Below, one piece after another: positions 8,654-16,601 of a DNA stretch of 56,639 nt (position 1 is the stretch's first letter; every line of letters begins with the position of its first letter). A program made the translations under genes and the position numbers. This stretch comes from a bacterium (GTDB taxonomy: Bacteria > Planctomycetota > SZUA-567), in NCBI GenBank assembly GCA_003245715.1, contig QKCJ01000017.1:1-56639 (forward strand). The letters run 5' to 3'. The notes under the pieces were generated by a model that saw only the letters and a program-made list of their open reading frames with translations, made no database searches and was not told the DNA's origin.

Positions 8654-8971
8654 TTATGGTTGCTGGTAGAAGACAGCCAGCCATACTGTAGGGTTTGAGG
8701 CGGTGCTGACCCGGTGGCGCTGGTGAGGTGGAATATTGAGAAAATCTCCGGGATTAAGCGCGAATTCATCACCGTTATCGTATTCAATAGTCGCATGGCC
8801 GGTAAGCACGGCCACCCATTCGCCTTCATCCTGATCGTACCAGAAATCCGGGGGTGAGACATGTCCGCAGGAGATAATCTTTTCAATGCGCACATTCTCA
8901 GATTTGAGGATTTCTATAAATGTCTCTTTATTTTCATCGGGTTTTTCAAGTTTAAAGAGATTATCAGCCAT
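8654..8971 (-). CDS. Small cupin-domain protein
   Basis: 105-residue single cupin. GEWVAVLTGHATIEYDNGDE and LNPGDFLNIPPHQRHRV resemble cupin motifs 1 and 2, although motif 1 lacks the usual His pair (only the PPHQRH His residues are clear), so metal binding is uncertain. Four bp separate it from the thyX stop, so it is likely co-transcribed with thyX. Function unknown. Confidence 0.85.
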   Translation of the reverse strand: MADNLFKLEKPDENKETFIEILKSENVRIEKIISCGHVSPPDFWYDQDEGEWVAVLTGHATIEYDNGDEFALNPGDFLNIPPHQRHRVSTASNPTVWLAVFYQQP

Positions 8972-8974
8972 GAA

Positions 8975-9583
8975 TTATTTGATATCCTTGAAAACGGCCG
9001 GGCATTCCTTCTGAAGAATATTTTTTATAATTTCAGCGACTTCAATAACTTGTGGATGTGCACCACTGCTCAGGCGAAGCCTAAGAAAGTGCCGCCATTC
9101 ACGGAAATTGGCGGTCATTATCAGCTCGGTTTTCAGACAGGTTGGCAGGACTGACCGGGCGATTTGCGGGGTAGAGCCGTCTTTAAGCATCTGAAAATAC
9201 GCTTTTTCCGCCTCTTCACAGCCCTTTACCCAGGATTTTCTCTGTTCTTCAGTCATTTTCGGCGGTTCAATTACCGATATTTCCTGCCCAAATTTGTCAC
9301 CGGCATAATTGCAGTACCTTGTTGATTCCTGGCAGTAGCTGGCAATGCGGTGGCGGACGATTTCGTGGGTAATGCCGCGGTCGGTGATAATGCGGAAACT
9401 GGCGCTGGCATGCTCGATTACCGCTTCATGTCCGCGCGAAATAATTCTGCCGACAAAGTTCTCCGCTGAATCTTCAGTGATCTTGTCCTCGGATTTGTAG
9501 CAGACCCTTCCGGCTTTCTCCAGAATCTGCAGCGCGTTTGGGGTGATCCATTCAAGGATGGCATCGGGTTTTATAATCTGCAT
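8975..9583 (-). CDS. thyX: FAD-dependent thymidylate synthase
   Basis: Makes dTMP from dUMP with methylene-tetrahydrofolate, using FAD and NADPH. The ThyX signature RHRIASYCQESTRYCNY corresponds to RHRxxSxNExSxRY; a Gln stands at the usual Asn position and the Ser before ExSxRY is retained. The C-terminal RWRHFLRLR-like segment (REWRHFLRLRLSSGAHPQ) is also conserved. The frame opens at 9619, but ATG 9583 (MQIIKPDAILEW) is chosen because it begins at the conserved part and follows AAGGTAACGAG. Upstream gene of a thyX-cupin pair. Confidence 0.92.
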   Translation of the reverse strand: MQIIKPDAILEWITPNALQILEKAGRVCYKSEDKITEDSAENFVGRIISRGHEAVIEHASASFRIITDRGITHEIVRHRIASYCQESTRYCNYAGDKFGQEISVIEPPKMTEEQRKSWVKGCEEAEKAYFQMLKDGSTPQIARSVLPTCLKTELIMTANFREWRHFLRLRLSSGAHPQVIEVAEIIKNILQKECPAVFKDIK

Positions 9584-9727
9584 ATGCTCGTTACCTTTAT
9601 AGATAGGCTGTAACCGCAAAATAATATTCTGCCAGTGATTATAGTAAAAACCGCCCGGGTCTCAAGCATAACTCTGAGTGGTGGGGATAAAATACCCGGA
9701 AAAATTGTCTGGCGGGGGATAAAAAAC

Positions 9728-9755
9728 TTAACAAAGGATTTTGCTGTGATATAAT
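9728..9755 (+). promoter_or_regulatory. Sigma70-type promoter before the 86-residue protein
   Basis: TTAACA (9728-9733), 16-bp spacer and a perfect TATAAT (9750-9755), giving a leader of about 55 nt to the ATG at 9817. This supports the small gene downstream being expressed. Confidence 0.6.
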
Positions 9756-9816
9756 ACATTTATTGATGTTTGGTCTTTCAGTATGTTTTTCAGTTTGAAA
9801 TGGAAAGCGGGAATTA

Positions 9817-10077
9817 ATGTCGCTCAAAGATTTGAATGTCACGGAACTGGCGAGCTTTATCAAGCAGTGTGAGAAAAGCGGGGGCGCCAAGACCAAGGCT
9901 CAGCGTGAAAAACTGGCCAAAGCCAGATTGAAAATGGCCTGCTGGGTCTGCAAACGTGAAGGGCTTGAGCCGAATATGATTAATCTTGCGGGGATACTGG
10001 GCAAGGACTTCAAGGATGCCACACCGTATATTTCCGGGGTAGTGGCCGAACTTGGCCCCGACGGACCAAAGATTTAG
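9817..10077 (+). CDS. Small hypothetical protein
   Basis: Not recognised. 86 residues, predicted cytosolic, Lys-rich N-terminal half with helical character and one CxxC-like pair (ACWVCKRE). No signal peptide or membrane segment. Evidence for a real gene: a good sigma70 promoter at 9728, an AAAGCGGG Shine-Dalgarno-like stretch, ordinary codon use, and its position between divergent thyX and a convergent ATPase gene with no better frame. Function unknown. Confidence 0.6.
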   Translation: MSLKDLNVTELASFIKQCEKSGGAKTKAQREKLAKARLKMACWVCKREGLEPNMINLAGILGKDFKDATPYISGVVAELGPDGPKI

Positions 10078-10100
10078 CGTTTTTGTCTGCGTGTTACTGT

Positions 10101-10901
10101 TTACTTTTCCAGATCATAGAGAACTTTGCGCACCAGTTCATCATCAACAATCGGTGACCGTACGCCGTACCCTGCCAGTAGCGCCATATCGGCAATACCA
10201 TTTATTTTTCGGGGAATACCGTGTGACGCGGCAGCGATAAGTTCCTCCGCTTCACGCGTAAAGATATCCATTGACGCACCGGCAACCGCCATGCGGTGGC
10301 GCATATAACCTAGTGACTCCTCGCGTGTCAGCGGGCTGAGGTGATGGCGGATGCTGAGCCGTTGCAGGAGCTGGGGTGACTGTTTGACCTTGTCAACCAT
10401 CTCCGGCTGTCCCATCAGAATCAGCGTTACATTGAACTTCCTGTCCTGCTGGAAATTAAGCAGCAGGCGCATCTCTTCAAGGCTCATGGCGTCTAATGTG
10501 ATCTGCGCTTCATCAATAACGATAACGGTCTGTCGACCCGCTTCCTGATGGATTCGGAAACACTCACCAAGCAACCCAAGCATCTGCGCCTTGTTAAGTC
10601 CTGTCGCATCGCAGCCAAACTGCCGCAGGATTTCGCGCAGGAGTTCATTGGCGTCAAGATTTGAGTGGACAATTGAGGCGGCTTCAAATTTCTCCGGGCT
10701 AAGCTCGTCAAGCAGGATGCGTGAGAGCAGAGTCTTGCCGCAACCGACATCACCAGAAAGCATCATCGCTCCCTGCCCTTCAAGGATACAGTAGAGGATG
10801 CGTGTCATTGCTTCTTCGTGCTGGCTGGAGAAGTAGAGGTAATGCGGGTCGGGGGTATTGCGAAATGGTTTGTCGCAGAGTCCCCAGTGTTGTTCGTACA
10901 T
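10101..10901 (-). CDS. ExeA/MshM-like AAA+ ATPase
   Basis: 266-residue ATPase of the ExeA/GspA family. The N-terminal signature YEQHWGLCDKPFRNTPDPHY is typical. Walker A is GDVGCGKT, Walker B is TVIVIDEAQ, and sensor LILMGQPE and RLSIRHHLSPLTREE segments follow. Relatives assist type II secretion secretin assembly or MSHA pili. Unlike full ExeA it ends after the ATPase lid, without a membrane segment or peptidoglycan-binding domain. No secretion or pilus genes flank it, so the target machine is unknown. Confidence 0.85.
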   Translation of the reverse strand: MYEQHWGLCDKPFRNTPDPHYLYFSSQHEEAMTRILYCILEGQGAMMLSGDVGCGKTLLSRILLDELSPEKFEAASIVHSNLDANELLREILRQFGCDATGLNKAQMLGLLGECFRIHQEAGRQTVIVIDEAQITLDAMSLEEMRLLLNFQQDRKFNVTLILMGQPEMVDKVKQSPQLLQRLSIRHHLSPLTREESLGYMRHRMAVAGASMDIFTREAEELIAAASHGIPRKINGIADMALLAGYGVRSPIVDDELVRKVLYDLEK

Positions 10902-10934
10902 GTTCTCACTCCCTCAGTTACCGTTATCAAGCCC

Positions 10935-10970
10935 GAAAAAACTCCCTGCAAATATTGTATTTACAGGGAG
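10935..10970 (-). terminator. Rho-independent terminator of the hydroxyacid dehydrogenase gene
   Basis: Minus-strand stem CTCCCTG/CAGGGAG (arms 10964-10970 and 10942-10948, 15-nt loop) followed by a run of T on that strand (10936-10941). It lies about 45 bp past the stop at 11013. Confidence 0.8.
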
Positions 10971-11012
10971 CGCCAAGGCAAGGGTAAGTTGCGGGTTCGG
11001 TGGTATTTGCCG

Positions 11013-12056
11013 CTATTTTTTTATCATTCGCTTGCTCTTTCTGATGCGGTCGCAGAATACTGCATTTTCGCAGCCCTTGCCGCCGAAGAATGATAAAACG
11101 TTACCCATGGTTGTGTCGGCGATATTATTCAGGGCTTCACGGGTAAAATACGCCTGATGGCCGGTAATAATGACATTGGGCATCGTCAGCATGCGGGCGA
11201 AGACATCGTCAGTAATCACCCGGTTTGAGAGGTCTTCAAAGAAGAGATCCGCTTCTTCTTCATAGACATCCAGCCCCATCGCCCCGATCTGACCGGCCTT
11301 TAACGCTTCAATCGCCGCCGCCGCGTCAATCAGAGCCCCGCGGGAGGTATTGATAATCATCACCCCCTTTTTCATCTTCGGGATCGTCTCGGAGCTGACT
11401 AGGTGATAAGTCTCCGGCATCAGCGGACAGTGCAGTGAGATGATGTCACTCTTGGCATAGACATCCTCAAGGCTGCCGTAAGTAACGCCCAAATCCTTAA
11501 GCTCGTCATTCTCAAATTTGTCGTAAGCGATGATCTTGCAACCAAAGCCAAGAAGCAGGGCTTTAGCTGTCAGCGCGCCGATGCGACCGGTACCAATAAC
11601 CCCGACAGTCTTGCCGTGCATGTCAAAGCCAAGCAAGCCGTTCAGGGCAAAATTACCGTCACGTACCCGCATATGTGCGCGGTGAATCTTGCGGTTAAGC
11701 GCCAGCATCAGGCCAACTGTATGCTCAGAGACAGCATACGGCGAATACGCCGGAACCCGTGCCACACAAATTTTATGCTTCTCGGCGGCTTTAAGGTCAA
11801 CGTTATTAAACCCGGCACAGCGCAGGGCTATAAATTTAACCCCGACTGAGGCCAGTTTGTCAATTACCGCTTCATTGCCCAGATCATTGACGAATATACA
11901 GATAGCCTTGTACCCCTCAGCAAGGCGGGCCGTTTCTTCATCAAGGCGGGCCTCGACAAATTTCAGCTCAATACCGTTTTTCTTTGCAGATTTGGTCAGG
12001 AATTCGCGGTCATATTCCCGTGCGCTGAAGACCAGCATTTTGTGCTCAGTGCTCAT
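11013..12056 (-). CDS. D-lactate dehydrogenase-like D-2-hydroxyacid dehydrogenase
   Basis: NAD-dependent 2-hydroxyacid dehydrogenase, closest in appearance to fermentative D-lactate dehydrogenase (LdhA): pyruvate plus NADH to D-lactate. Rossmann motif GVIGTGRIG, substrate-binding RCAGFNNVDL, catalytic Arg in INTSRGALID, and the catalytic His in ITGHQAYFTREAL. YSPYAVSEHTVGL and the 347-residue length also fit. AAGGAG precedes ATG 12056. Transcribed alone and divergently from hslV. The C-terminal tail RKSKRMIKK is basic. Confidence 0.9.
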   Translation of the reverse strand: MSTEHKMLVFSAREYDREFLTKSAKKNGIELKFVEARLDEETARLAEGYKAICIFVNDLGNEAVIDKLASVGVKFIALRCAGFNNVDLKAAEKHKICVARVPAYSPYAVSEHTVGLMLALNRKIHRAHMRVRDGNFALNGLLGFDMHGKTVGVIGTGRIGALTAKALLLGFGCKIIAYDKFENDELKDLGVTYGSLEDVYAKSDIISLHCPLMPETYHLVSSETIPKMKKGVMIINTSRGALIDAAAAIEALKAGQIGAMGLDVYEEEADLFFEDLSNRVITDDVFARMLTMPNVIITGHQAYFTREALNNIADTTMGNVLSFFGGKGCENAVFCDRIRKSKRMIKK

Positions 12057-12193
12057 AATAAGCTCCTTTTGTGGAAGTTACTGACAAGAACTCTTTCTTA
12101 AATATATCGTAACGCAATTTACAAGATCTGACAAGCGAGATAAATGTTAGTTCAATAAAACTTTTATTCATTTGTTTCCGGCTATTCCATTGC

Positions 12194-12221
12194 TTGACAT
12201 GGGCTGTTGGGTGGATAAAAT
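12194..12221 (+). promoter_or_regulatory. Sigma70-type promoter of hslV
   Basis: Perfect -35 TTGACA (12194-12199), 16-bp spacer, TAAAAT (12216-12221), with a leader of about 30 nt to ATG 12261. No sigma32-type heat-shock element is evident. Confidence 0.7.
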
Positions 12222-12260
12222 TAGCCCTAACTGAAAATATGATAAAAAGTAAGGAATAAT

Positions 12261-12800
12261 ATGAAAATCCGCAGTACAACCATTCTTTCTGTACGCCGTG
12301 ATAATCAGGTGGCTATCGGTGGTGACGGTCAGGTGTCATTCGGTCAGACTGTCATGAAGGGCGGGGCCAAGAAGATCCGCTCGCTTGCTGGCGGCAAGGT
12401 TATTACCGGTTTTGCCGGATCAGCCGGTGACGCGTTCTCGCTGCTTGAGCGTTTTGAGAAGAAGCTTGAGACGCATAATAATAACACCATGCGCGCGGCT
12501 ATTGAGATGGCCAAGCTCTGGCGTACTGACCGGGCGCTGCGTCGTCTTGAGAGTATGTTGATTGTTGTTGATGAGAATTGCTCATTGCTTTTAAGTGGCA
12601 GCGGTGATGTGATTGAGCCTGATGATGGCGTTCTGGCAATCGGTTCTGGCGGGCAGTATGCTGCTGCGGCGGCCAGGGCGCTTGTGCGAAACACTGATAT
12701 GAGCGCGGAGGAGATCGTCAAGGAAGCGATGGCGATAGCGGCAAGTATCTGCGTTTACACAAATGATAATATTATAACCCAGACCCTGCCAGCCAGGTAG
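12261..12800 (+). CDS. hslV: HslV (ClpQ) peptidase subunit
   Basis: Threonine peptidase of the HslUV proteasome-like complex. The catalytic Thr is in [13 protein letters not shown]; a five-residue propeptide must be removed to expose it. Family signatures are clear: [63 protein letters not shown], and ICVYTNDNI near the end. 179 residues is normal. AAGGA precedes the start. HslU, the unfoldase usually encoded next to hslV, is not in the window; the next gene, 18 bp downstream, is an amidohydrolase. Confidence 0.94.
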   Translation: MKIRSTTILSVRRDNQVAIGGDGQVSFGQTVMKGGAKKIRSLAGGKVITGFAGSAGDAFSLLERFEKKLETHNNNTMRAAIEMAKLWRTDRALRRLESMLIVVDENCSLLLSGSGDVIEPDDGVLAIGSGGQYAAAAARALVRNTDMSAEEIVKEAMAIAASICVYTNDNIITQTLPAR

Positions 12801-12818
12801 GGAATGAAGGATAGTTAA

Positions 12819-13610
12819 TTGCTACGCTACGATGTGCATGCGCACGCGTTTCATCCGAAGATCGCTCAGAAGGCAACGCGCCAGCTTGATGATTATTACG
12901 GGGTGCGCCCCTTTGGTGACGGCACACTTGAACATCTGCTGAAGTCTGAAGAGGAAGCCGGAATAGACCGGGTGGTGATCCACTGTGCGGCGACTGTGCC
13001 TGAACAGGTTGTCCCGGCTAATGATTGGGCGATAGCGTTGCAGAAGTTAGATAAGCGCGTGATCGCTTTTGGCACGGTGCATACTGAAAGCGAGTTGTGG
13101 GAGAGTGAGCTTGACCGCCTTGAGGGTGCTGGGATAAGAGGTTTGAAGCTGCACCCGGACTTTCAGCAGATCTGGCTTGATGATCCGAAGTTAGACCCGA
13201 TCTTTGAAGCGGCGGCGGGACGTTTTATCATCATGTTTCATGTTGGTGATGAGCGCGCGCCGGAGGATAATTTTTCCTGTCCGCAGAAGATCGCCAATAT
13301 CAAGCGCAGGTTCCCGAAGCTTGAGATGATCGCGGCGCACTTTGGCGGTTTGTATCACTGGGATTATGTCCCGCAGATGCTTGGTGGCCTTGATATTTAT
13401 GTTGATACTTCAAGCGCAGTGCCGTTTATGAGTGAGTGTCAACTTGCGGAAATTAAAAAGGCGATACCGCGTGAGCGCTGGCTCTTTGGTACAGACTACC
13501 CGCTTTACAGTCCGGTGGAATGTATTGAGCGCCAGCAGCAGAAACTGGGTCTGAGCAGCCGTGAGATGGATGAGCTGCTTAATAACGGTTGCCGGTTATT
13601 TGGCGCGTGA
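12819..13610 (+). CDS. Amidohydrolase (ACMSD-like TIM barrel)
   Basis: Amidohydrolase_2-type metal-dependent TIM barrel. The metal-binding HxH is YDVHAHAFHP near the N-terminus; LKLHPDFQQIWLDDP, MIAAHFGGLYHWD and WLFGTDYPLY supply the later ligands (His, His, Asp). The reaction cannot be fixed; relatives are decarboxylases or hydrolases of aromatic acids. It starts with TTG at 12819 preceded by GAAGG at good spacing. The 18-bp gap after hslV implies co-transcription. Confidence 0.85.
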   Translation: MLRYDVHAHAFHPKIAQKATRQLDDYYGVRPFGDGTLEHLLKSEEEAGIDRVVIHCAATVPEQVVPANDWAIALQKLDKRVIAFGTVHTESELWESELDRLEGAGIRGLKLHPDFQQIWLDDPKLDPIFEAAAGRFIIMFHVGDERAPEDNFSCPQKIANIKRRFPKLEMIAAHFGGLYHWDYVPQMLGGLDIYVDTSSAVPFMSECQLAEIKKAIPRERWLFGTDYPLYSPVECIERQQQKLGLSSREMDELLNNGCRLFGA

Positions 13611-13661
13611 GCTGTTTGGCGTTAAAAAAATTAACTGACTTTGTATATGCAGAGGAAATTT

Positions 13662-14387
13662 ATGAATCAGAATAGTCCCAGGGTTTCATCGCGTGCTTTG
13701 AATCCGCTCTCGCATCATGATGATCCGAGCAAGACCTTCTGTGATAAAACCCAGGCCAAGGCAACCACCGCCACCCAGTTATTCCGTGATCATGAGATGC
13801 TGACCATTCTTCAAAAGAAAATTGTGCCGGTATATATGGAGCGTCGCATCCGCAAGGGGCTTGATGTCTGGAGTGCCGGCTGCTCAAGCGGTGAAGAGGC
13901 ATACTCGCTTGCCATTCTTGGGCTCGAAGAACTTGCAAAGCATAAAGAGCCGGCGCGGCTTACCGTCTTTGCCACGGATATTAGTGAAGAGCAACTCAGT
14001 AAAGGCAAGCGCGGGCAGTATCTTTATAGCACTGCCGGCGCCGGTAACGTTAATCGTTACATGACTCAGCTTAAAAAATACGCCACAGTCGAAGGCAATG
14101 TCATACAGATGCAGGCCAAGGTGCGTTCGCATATCAAGTTCGGCAAATTTGACCTGCGCTGTAAACCGCGCAAGCACACCTTTGACTATATCGTCTGCAA
14201 CCATGTCTTCCAGTATTATGATGATGACGCGCAGACGCATTTTGCCCGCAATTTTATTCAGGTTCTTAACCCGGGCGGCCTTATTTTTATCGAAGGTTTG
14301 ACCTCGCGCGCGCAGATGAATGCCGGCCTGGTAAAAGAACCGGGCTTCCGTAATGTCTATCGTCCTGAAGGTCAGGAAACGAAGTAA
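13662..14387 (+). CDS. CheR-type methyltransferase, short form
   Basis: SAM-dependent methyltransferase domain of CheR type: DVWSAGCSSGEEAYSLAIL is motif I, VFATDISEEQLSKGKRGQY follows, and FDYIVCNHVFQYYDDDAQ and LNPGGLIFIEGLTSRAQM match the later CheR segments. About 240 residues, with the N-terminal helical domain reduced to a Ser/His-rich lead. It may methylate a chemoreceptor or another protein. ATG 13662 is preferred over 13641 because AGAGGA lies 7 bp upstream. It is distinct from the CheR in the chemosensory operon at 29312. Confidence 0.75.
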   Translation: MNQNSPRVSSRALNPLSHHDDPSKTFCDKTQAKATTATQLFRDHEMLTILQKKIVPVYMERRIRKGLDVWSAGCSSGEEAYSLAILGLEELAKHKEPARLTVFATDISEEQLSKGKRGQYLYSTAGAGNVNRYMTQLKKYATVEGNVIQMQAKVRSHIKFGKFDLRCKPRKHTFDYIVCNHVFQYYDDDAQTHFARNFIQVLNPGGLIFIEGLTSRAQMNAGLVKEPGFRNVYRPEGQETK

Positions 14388-14460
14388 ATAACTGTTGAAA
14401 ATTTTCAAACCATTTGTAACCGGAGTTACGCGTATCAATCTGATTCTGCACAAGTTAAAT

Positions 14461-15456
14461 ATGAAGAACTATTTAAAACCATTAAAAATCCGTAATCTTG
14501 AATTAGAAAATAACATGTTTCAGGCGCCGCTGGCGGGGTATTCTTCCGCGCCTTTTCGGGAGCTGACCTGGCGGCTTGGTCGTCCGGGGTTGCTTGCTAC
14601 CGAGATGATAAGTGCGCGGGCAATTGAAATGAAACAGCCAAAGCAGGAGCAGTATCTGGCCCGTGCGGAGAATGAAGGGCCGGTGGCTTTTCAGCTTTGG
14701 GGTTGCTCGGAGAGTGCGGTGGAGTACGCGACAAAAGTCTGTGCCGATCATGGGGCGGATGTGGTTGATCTTAACTGCGGCTGTCCGGTGCGCAAGGTTC
14801 GCGCGGCGGGTGCGGGTTCAAAATTAATGGAAGATCCGGCGCTTATCGGCAGACTGGTCGCGGCGATGCGGCGGGCGACTGATATTCCTGTCACGATAAA
14901 AATCCGCGTTGGCACAAGCCCTAAAAATTATAATGGTGCAGAGGTCGCGCGTATTGCCGAGAGTGAAGGGGCGGATCTTCTGACGGTTCACGGTCGTCAC
15001 ACGCAGGAGCGTTACTCGCATGAGGTGCGCCTTGAAGAGGTTGCCAAGGTTGTTGCGGCGGTGAAGATTCCGGTTATCGGCAATGGTGATGTGCGCGATG
15101 GTGAGAGTGCGGCGCGGATGTTTGAAGCGACTGGTTGCGCGGGGGTAATGGTTGGCCGGGCGTGCATGGGTGCGCCGTGGGTCTTTGCGCAGATTGCCGC
15201 GGAGATGACCGGACAGGAATGGCAGCCGCCGGAGCCGACTGAGATGGGGCGGATCATGATTGAGCATTATGATTTGCTGGTTGGTCTGGTCGGCAAGGAA
15301 AAGGCTATCCGCCAGTCACGCAAGCTAGGCGCCTATTACACGCGCGGACTAAAGGGTGCCAAGCATTTCCGTAATAGTCTTAATATGATGAATTCGCGTG
15401 AGGAGCTGCTGGAGCTGGTGGCAGCGCTTTGCGGACTAAAAACAATTGATAAATAA
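14461..15456 (+). CDS. dus: tRNA-dihydrouridine synthase
   Basis: FMN enzyme reducing uridine to dihydrouridine in tRNA D-loops. Visible: APLAGYSSAPFRELTWRLG at the N-terminus, DLNCGCPVRKVRAAGAGS with the catalytic Cys, TIKIRVGTSPKNYNG, LTVHGRHTQERYS, IPVIGNGDVRDGESA and VMVGRACMGAPW. The overall pattern is nearest DusB. The frame continues upstream to a TTG at 14395, but the 22 extra residues are not family-like, so ATG 14461 is chosen. First gene of a dus-gmhB-ruvC run; the stop at 15456 abuts the next ATG. Confidence 0.9.
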   Translation: MKNYLKPLKIRNLELENNMFQAPLAGYSSAPFRELTWRLGRPGLLATEMISARAIEMKQPKQEQYLARAENEGPVAFQLWGCSESAVEYATKVCADHGADVVDLNCGCPVRKVRAAGAGSKLMEDPALIGRLVAAMRRATDIPVTIKIRVGTSPKNYNGAEVARIAESEGADLLTVHGRHTQERYSHEVRLEEVAKVVAAVKIPVIGNGDVRDGESAARMFEATGCAGVMVGRACMGAPWVFAQIAAEMTGQEWQPPEPTEMGRIMIEHYDLLVGLVGKEKAIRQSRKLGAYYTRGLKGAKHFRNSLNMMNSREELLELVAALCGLKTIDK

Positions 15457-16008
15457 ATGGGAAAAGTGATGCCAGATAAATTTGTCTTTCTTGATCGTGA
15501 CGGTACGATAATTCTTGAGAAGGATTATCTTAGCGATCCTGCGCTGGTTGAACTTCTGCCGCAGGCTGCAGAAGGGATGAAGAAATTGTTGGCTGCCGGT
15601 TTCAGGCTGATAATTGTTACTAACCAGTCAGGTATTGGCCGGGGATATTATTCTGAAGAAGATTATGCAAAGGTTACAGCGCGGCTGCTTGAATTGTTGT
15701 CCGGGCAGGGCGTGGCGGTTGAGGGGGTTTATCATTGTCCGCACGCGCCGGATGAAAGCTGTGCTTGCCGTAAGCCGTTACTGGGGTTGCTTGAACAGGC
15801 TGAGTGTGATCTTGGTTGCGGGTTTACTCTTGGGGCGGTAATCGGTGATAAACCTGCTGATGTTGAACTTGGCCGGGCGGCGGGGTTAAAGTCAATTCTG
15901 GTGCGTACTGGTTATGGCAAAAAACATGAAGAAAAAAAATCATGTGAGCCGGATTATATTGCCGATAACCTTAGTGACAGTGCTGATTGGATTATAAAAA
16001 ATATTTAA
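15457..16008 (+). CDS. gmhB: D-glycero-beta-D-manno-heptose 1,7-bisphosphate 7-phosphatase
   Basis: HAD-IIIA phosphatase of LPS heptose synthesis. Nucleophile motif FLDRDGTIILEKDYL, IVTNQSGIGRGYYSEED, a zinc-knuckle CPHAPDESCACRKP typical of GmhB, and VIGDKPADVELGRAAG. 183 residues is normal. The start abuts the dus stop; ATG 15469 (MPDKFVFLDRDG) is an alternative start. Fits with the heptosyltransferase-like gene at 48125. Histidinol-phosphate phosphatase is the main alternative. Confidence 0.87.
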   Translation: MGKVMPDKFVFLDRDGTIILEKDYLSDPALVELLPQAAEGMKKLLAAGFRLIIVTNQSGIGRGYYSEEDYAKVTARLLELLSGQGVAVEGVYHCPHAPDESCACRKPLLGLLEQAECDLGCGFTLGAVIGDKPADVELGRAAGLKSILVRTGYGKKHEEKKSCEPDYIADNLSDSADWIIKNI

Positions 16009-16044
16009 CCGCGACTGTTGCTGTTATGGCAGAAAGGCAGATTG

Positions 16045-16599
16045 ATGCGCATAATCGGAATAGACCCGGGTACTCTTAATGTCGGCTACGGCATTATTGA
16101 AATGCAGGGCAATGCTCTGCGTTTTATCACCGGCGGCTGCATCAAGGCCAGCGGTTCTGATATTGCGCAGCGTCTGGTGCAGATTCATCAGGGGCTGACA
16201 GAAGTTATTGCGGAGTTCAAGCCTGCAGAGGCTGCGGTAGAAACGGTCTTTGCCGGAAATAACGCTAGAACTGCCATTGCCATTGGTGAAGGGCGCGGGG
16301 TGGCGTTACTGTCAGTTGCGCAGTTTGGCTTGCCGGTTGTCGGGTATGAGCCGACAGTCGTTAAAAAGGCTGTGACCTCTTCAGGGCGTGCCGGTAAAGA
16401 ACAGATGCGCCAGATGGTGAAGATCCTGCTCTGTCTGCCCGCTCTTCCCGAGACCGATCATGAAGCGGACGCGCTTGCCATGGCAATTGCCCACAGTCGT
16501 CGGCGCGAGGTGGAGAAGCTCAGTAACGGTAAAATCGTCTCTTCAAGAAATTCCCGCGGAATGTGTTCTGGTGGCAGACGGGTGGCGCGGCACGGCTGA
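16045..16599 (+). CDS. ruvC: Holliday junction endonuclease RuvC
   Basis: Resolves Holliday junctions with RuvAB. Catalytic acidic residues are seen in MRIIGIDPGTLNVGYG, AAVETVFAGNNARTA and ETDHEADALAMAIAH. LPVVGYEPTVVKKAVTSSG matches the family. ATG 16045 follows AAAGGCAG; the frame opens at 16018, but those codons precede the conserved start. The basic, Ser/Arg-rich tail after SRRREVE makes it a little longer than E. coli RuvC. RuvAB are not in the window. Convergent with the next gene, with 2 bp between. Confidence 0.92.
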   Translation: MRIIGIDPGTLNVGYGIIEMQGNALRFITGGCIKASGSDIAQRLVQIHQGLTEVIAEFKPAEAAVETVFAGNNARTAIAIGEGRGVALLSVAQFGLPVVGYEPTVVKKAVTSSGRAGKEQMRQMVKILLCLPALPETDHEADALAMAIAHSRRREVEKLSNGKIVSSRNSRGMCSGGRRVARHG

Positions 16600-16601
16600 G
16601 A

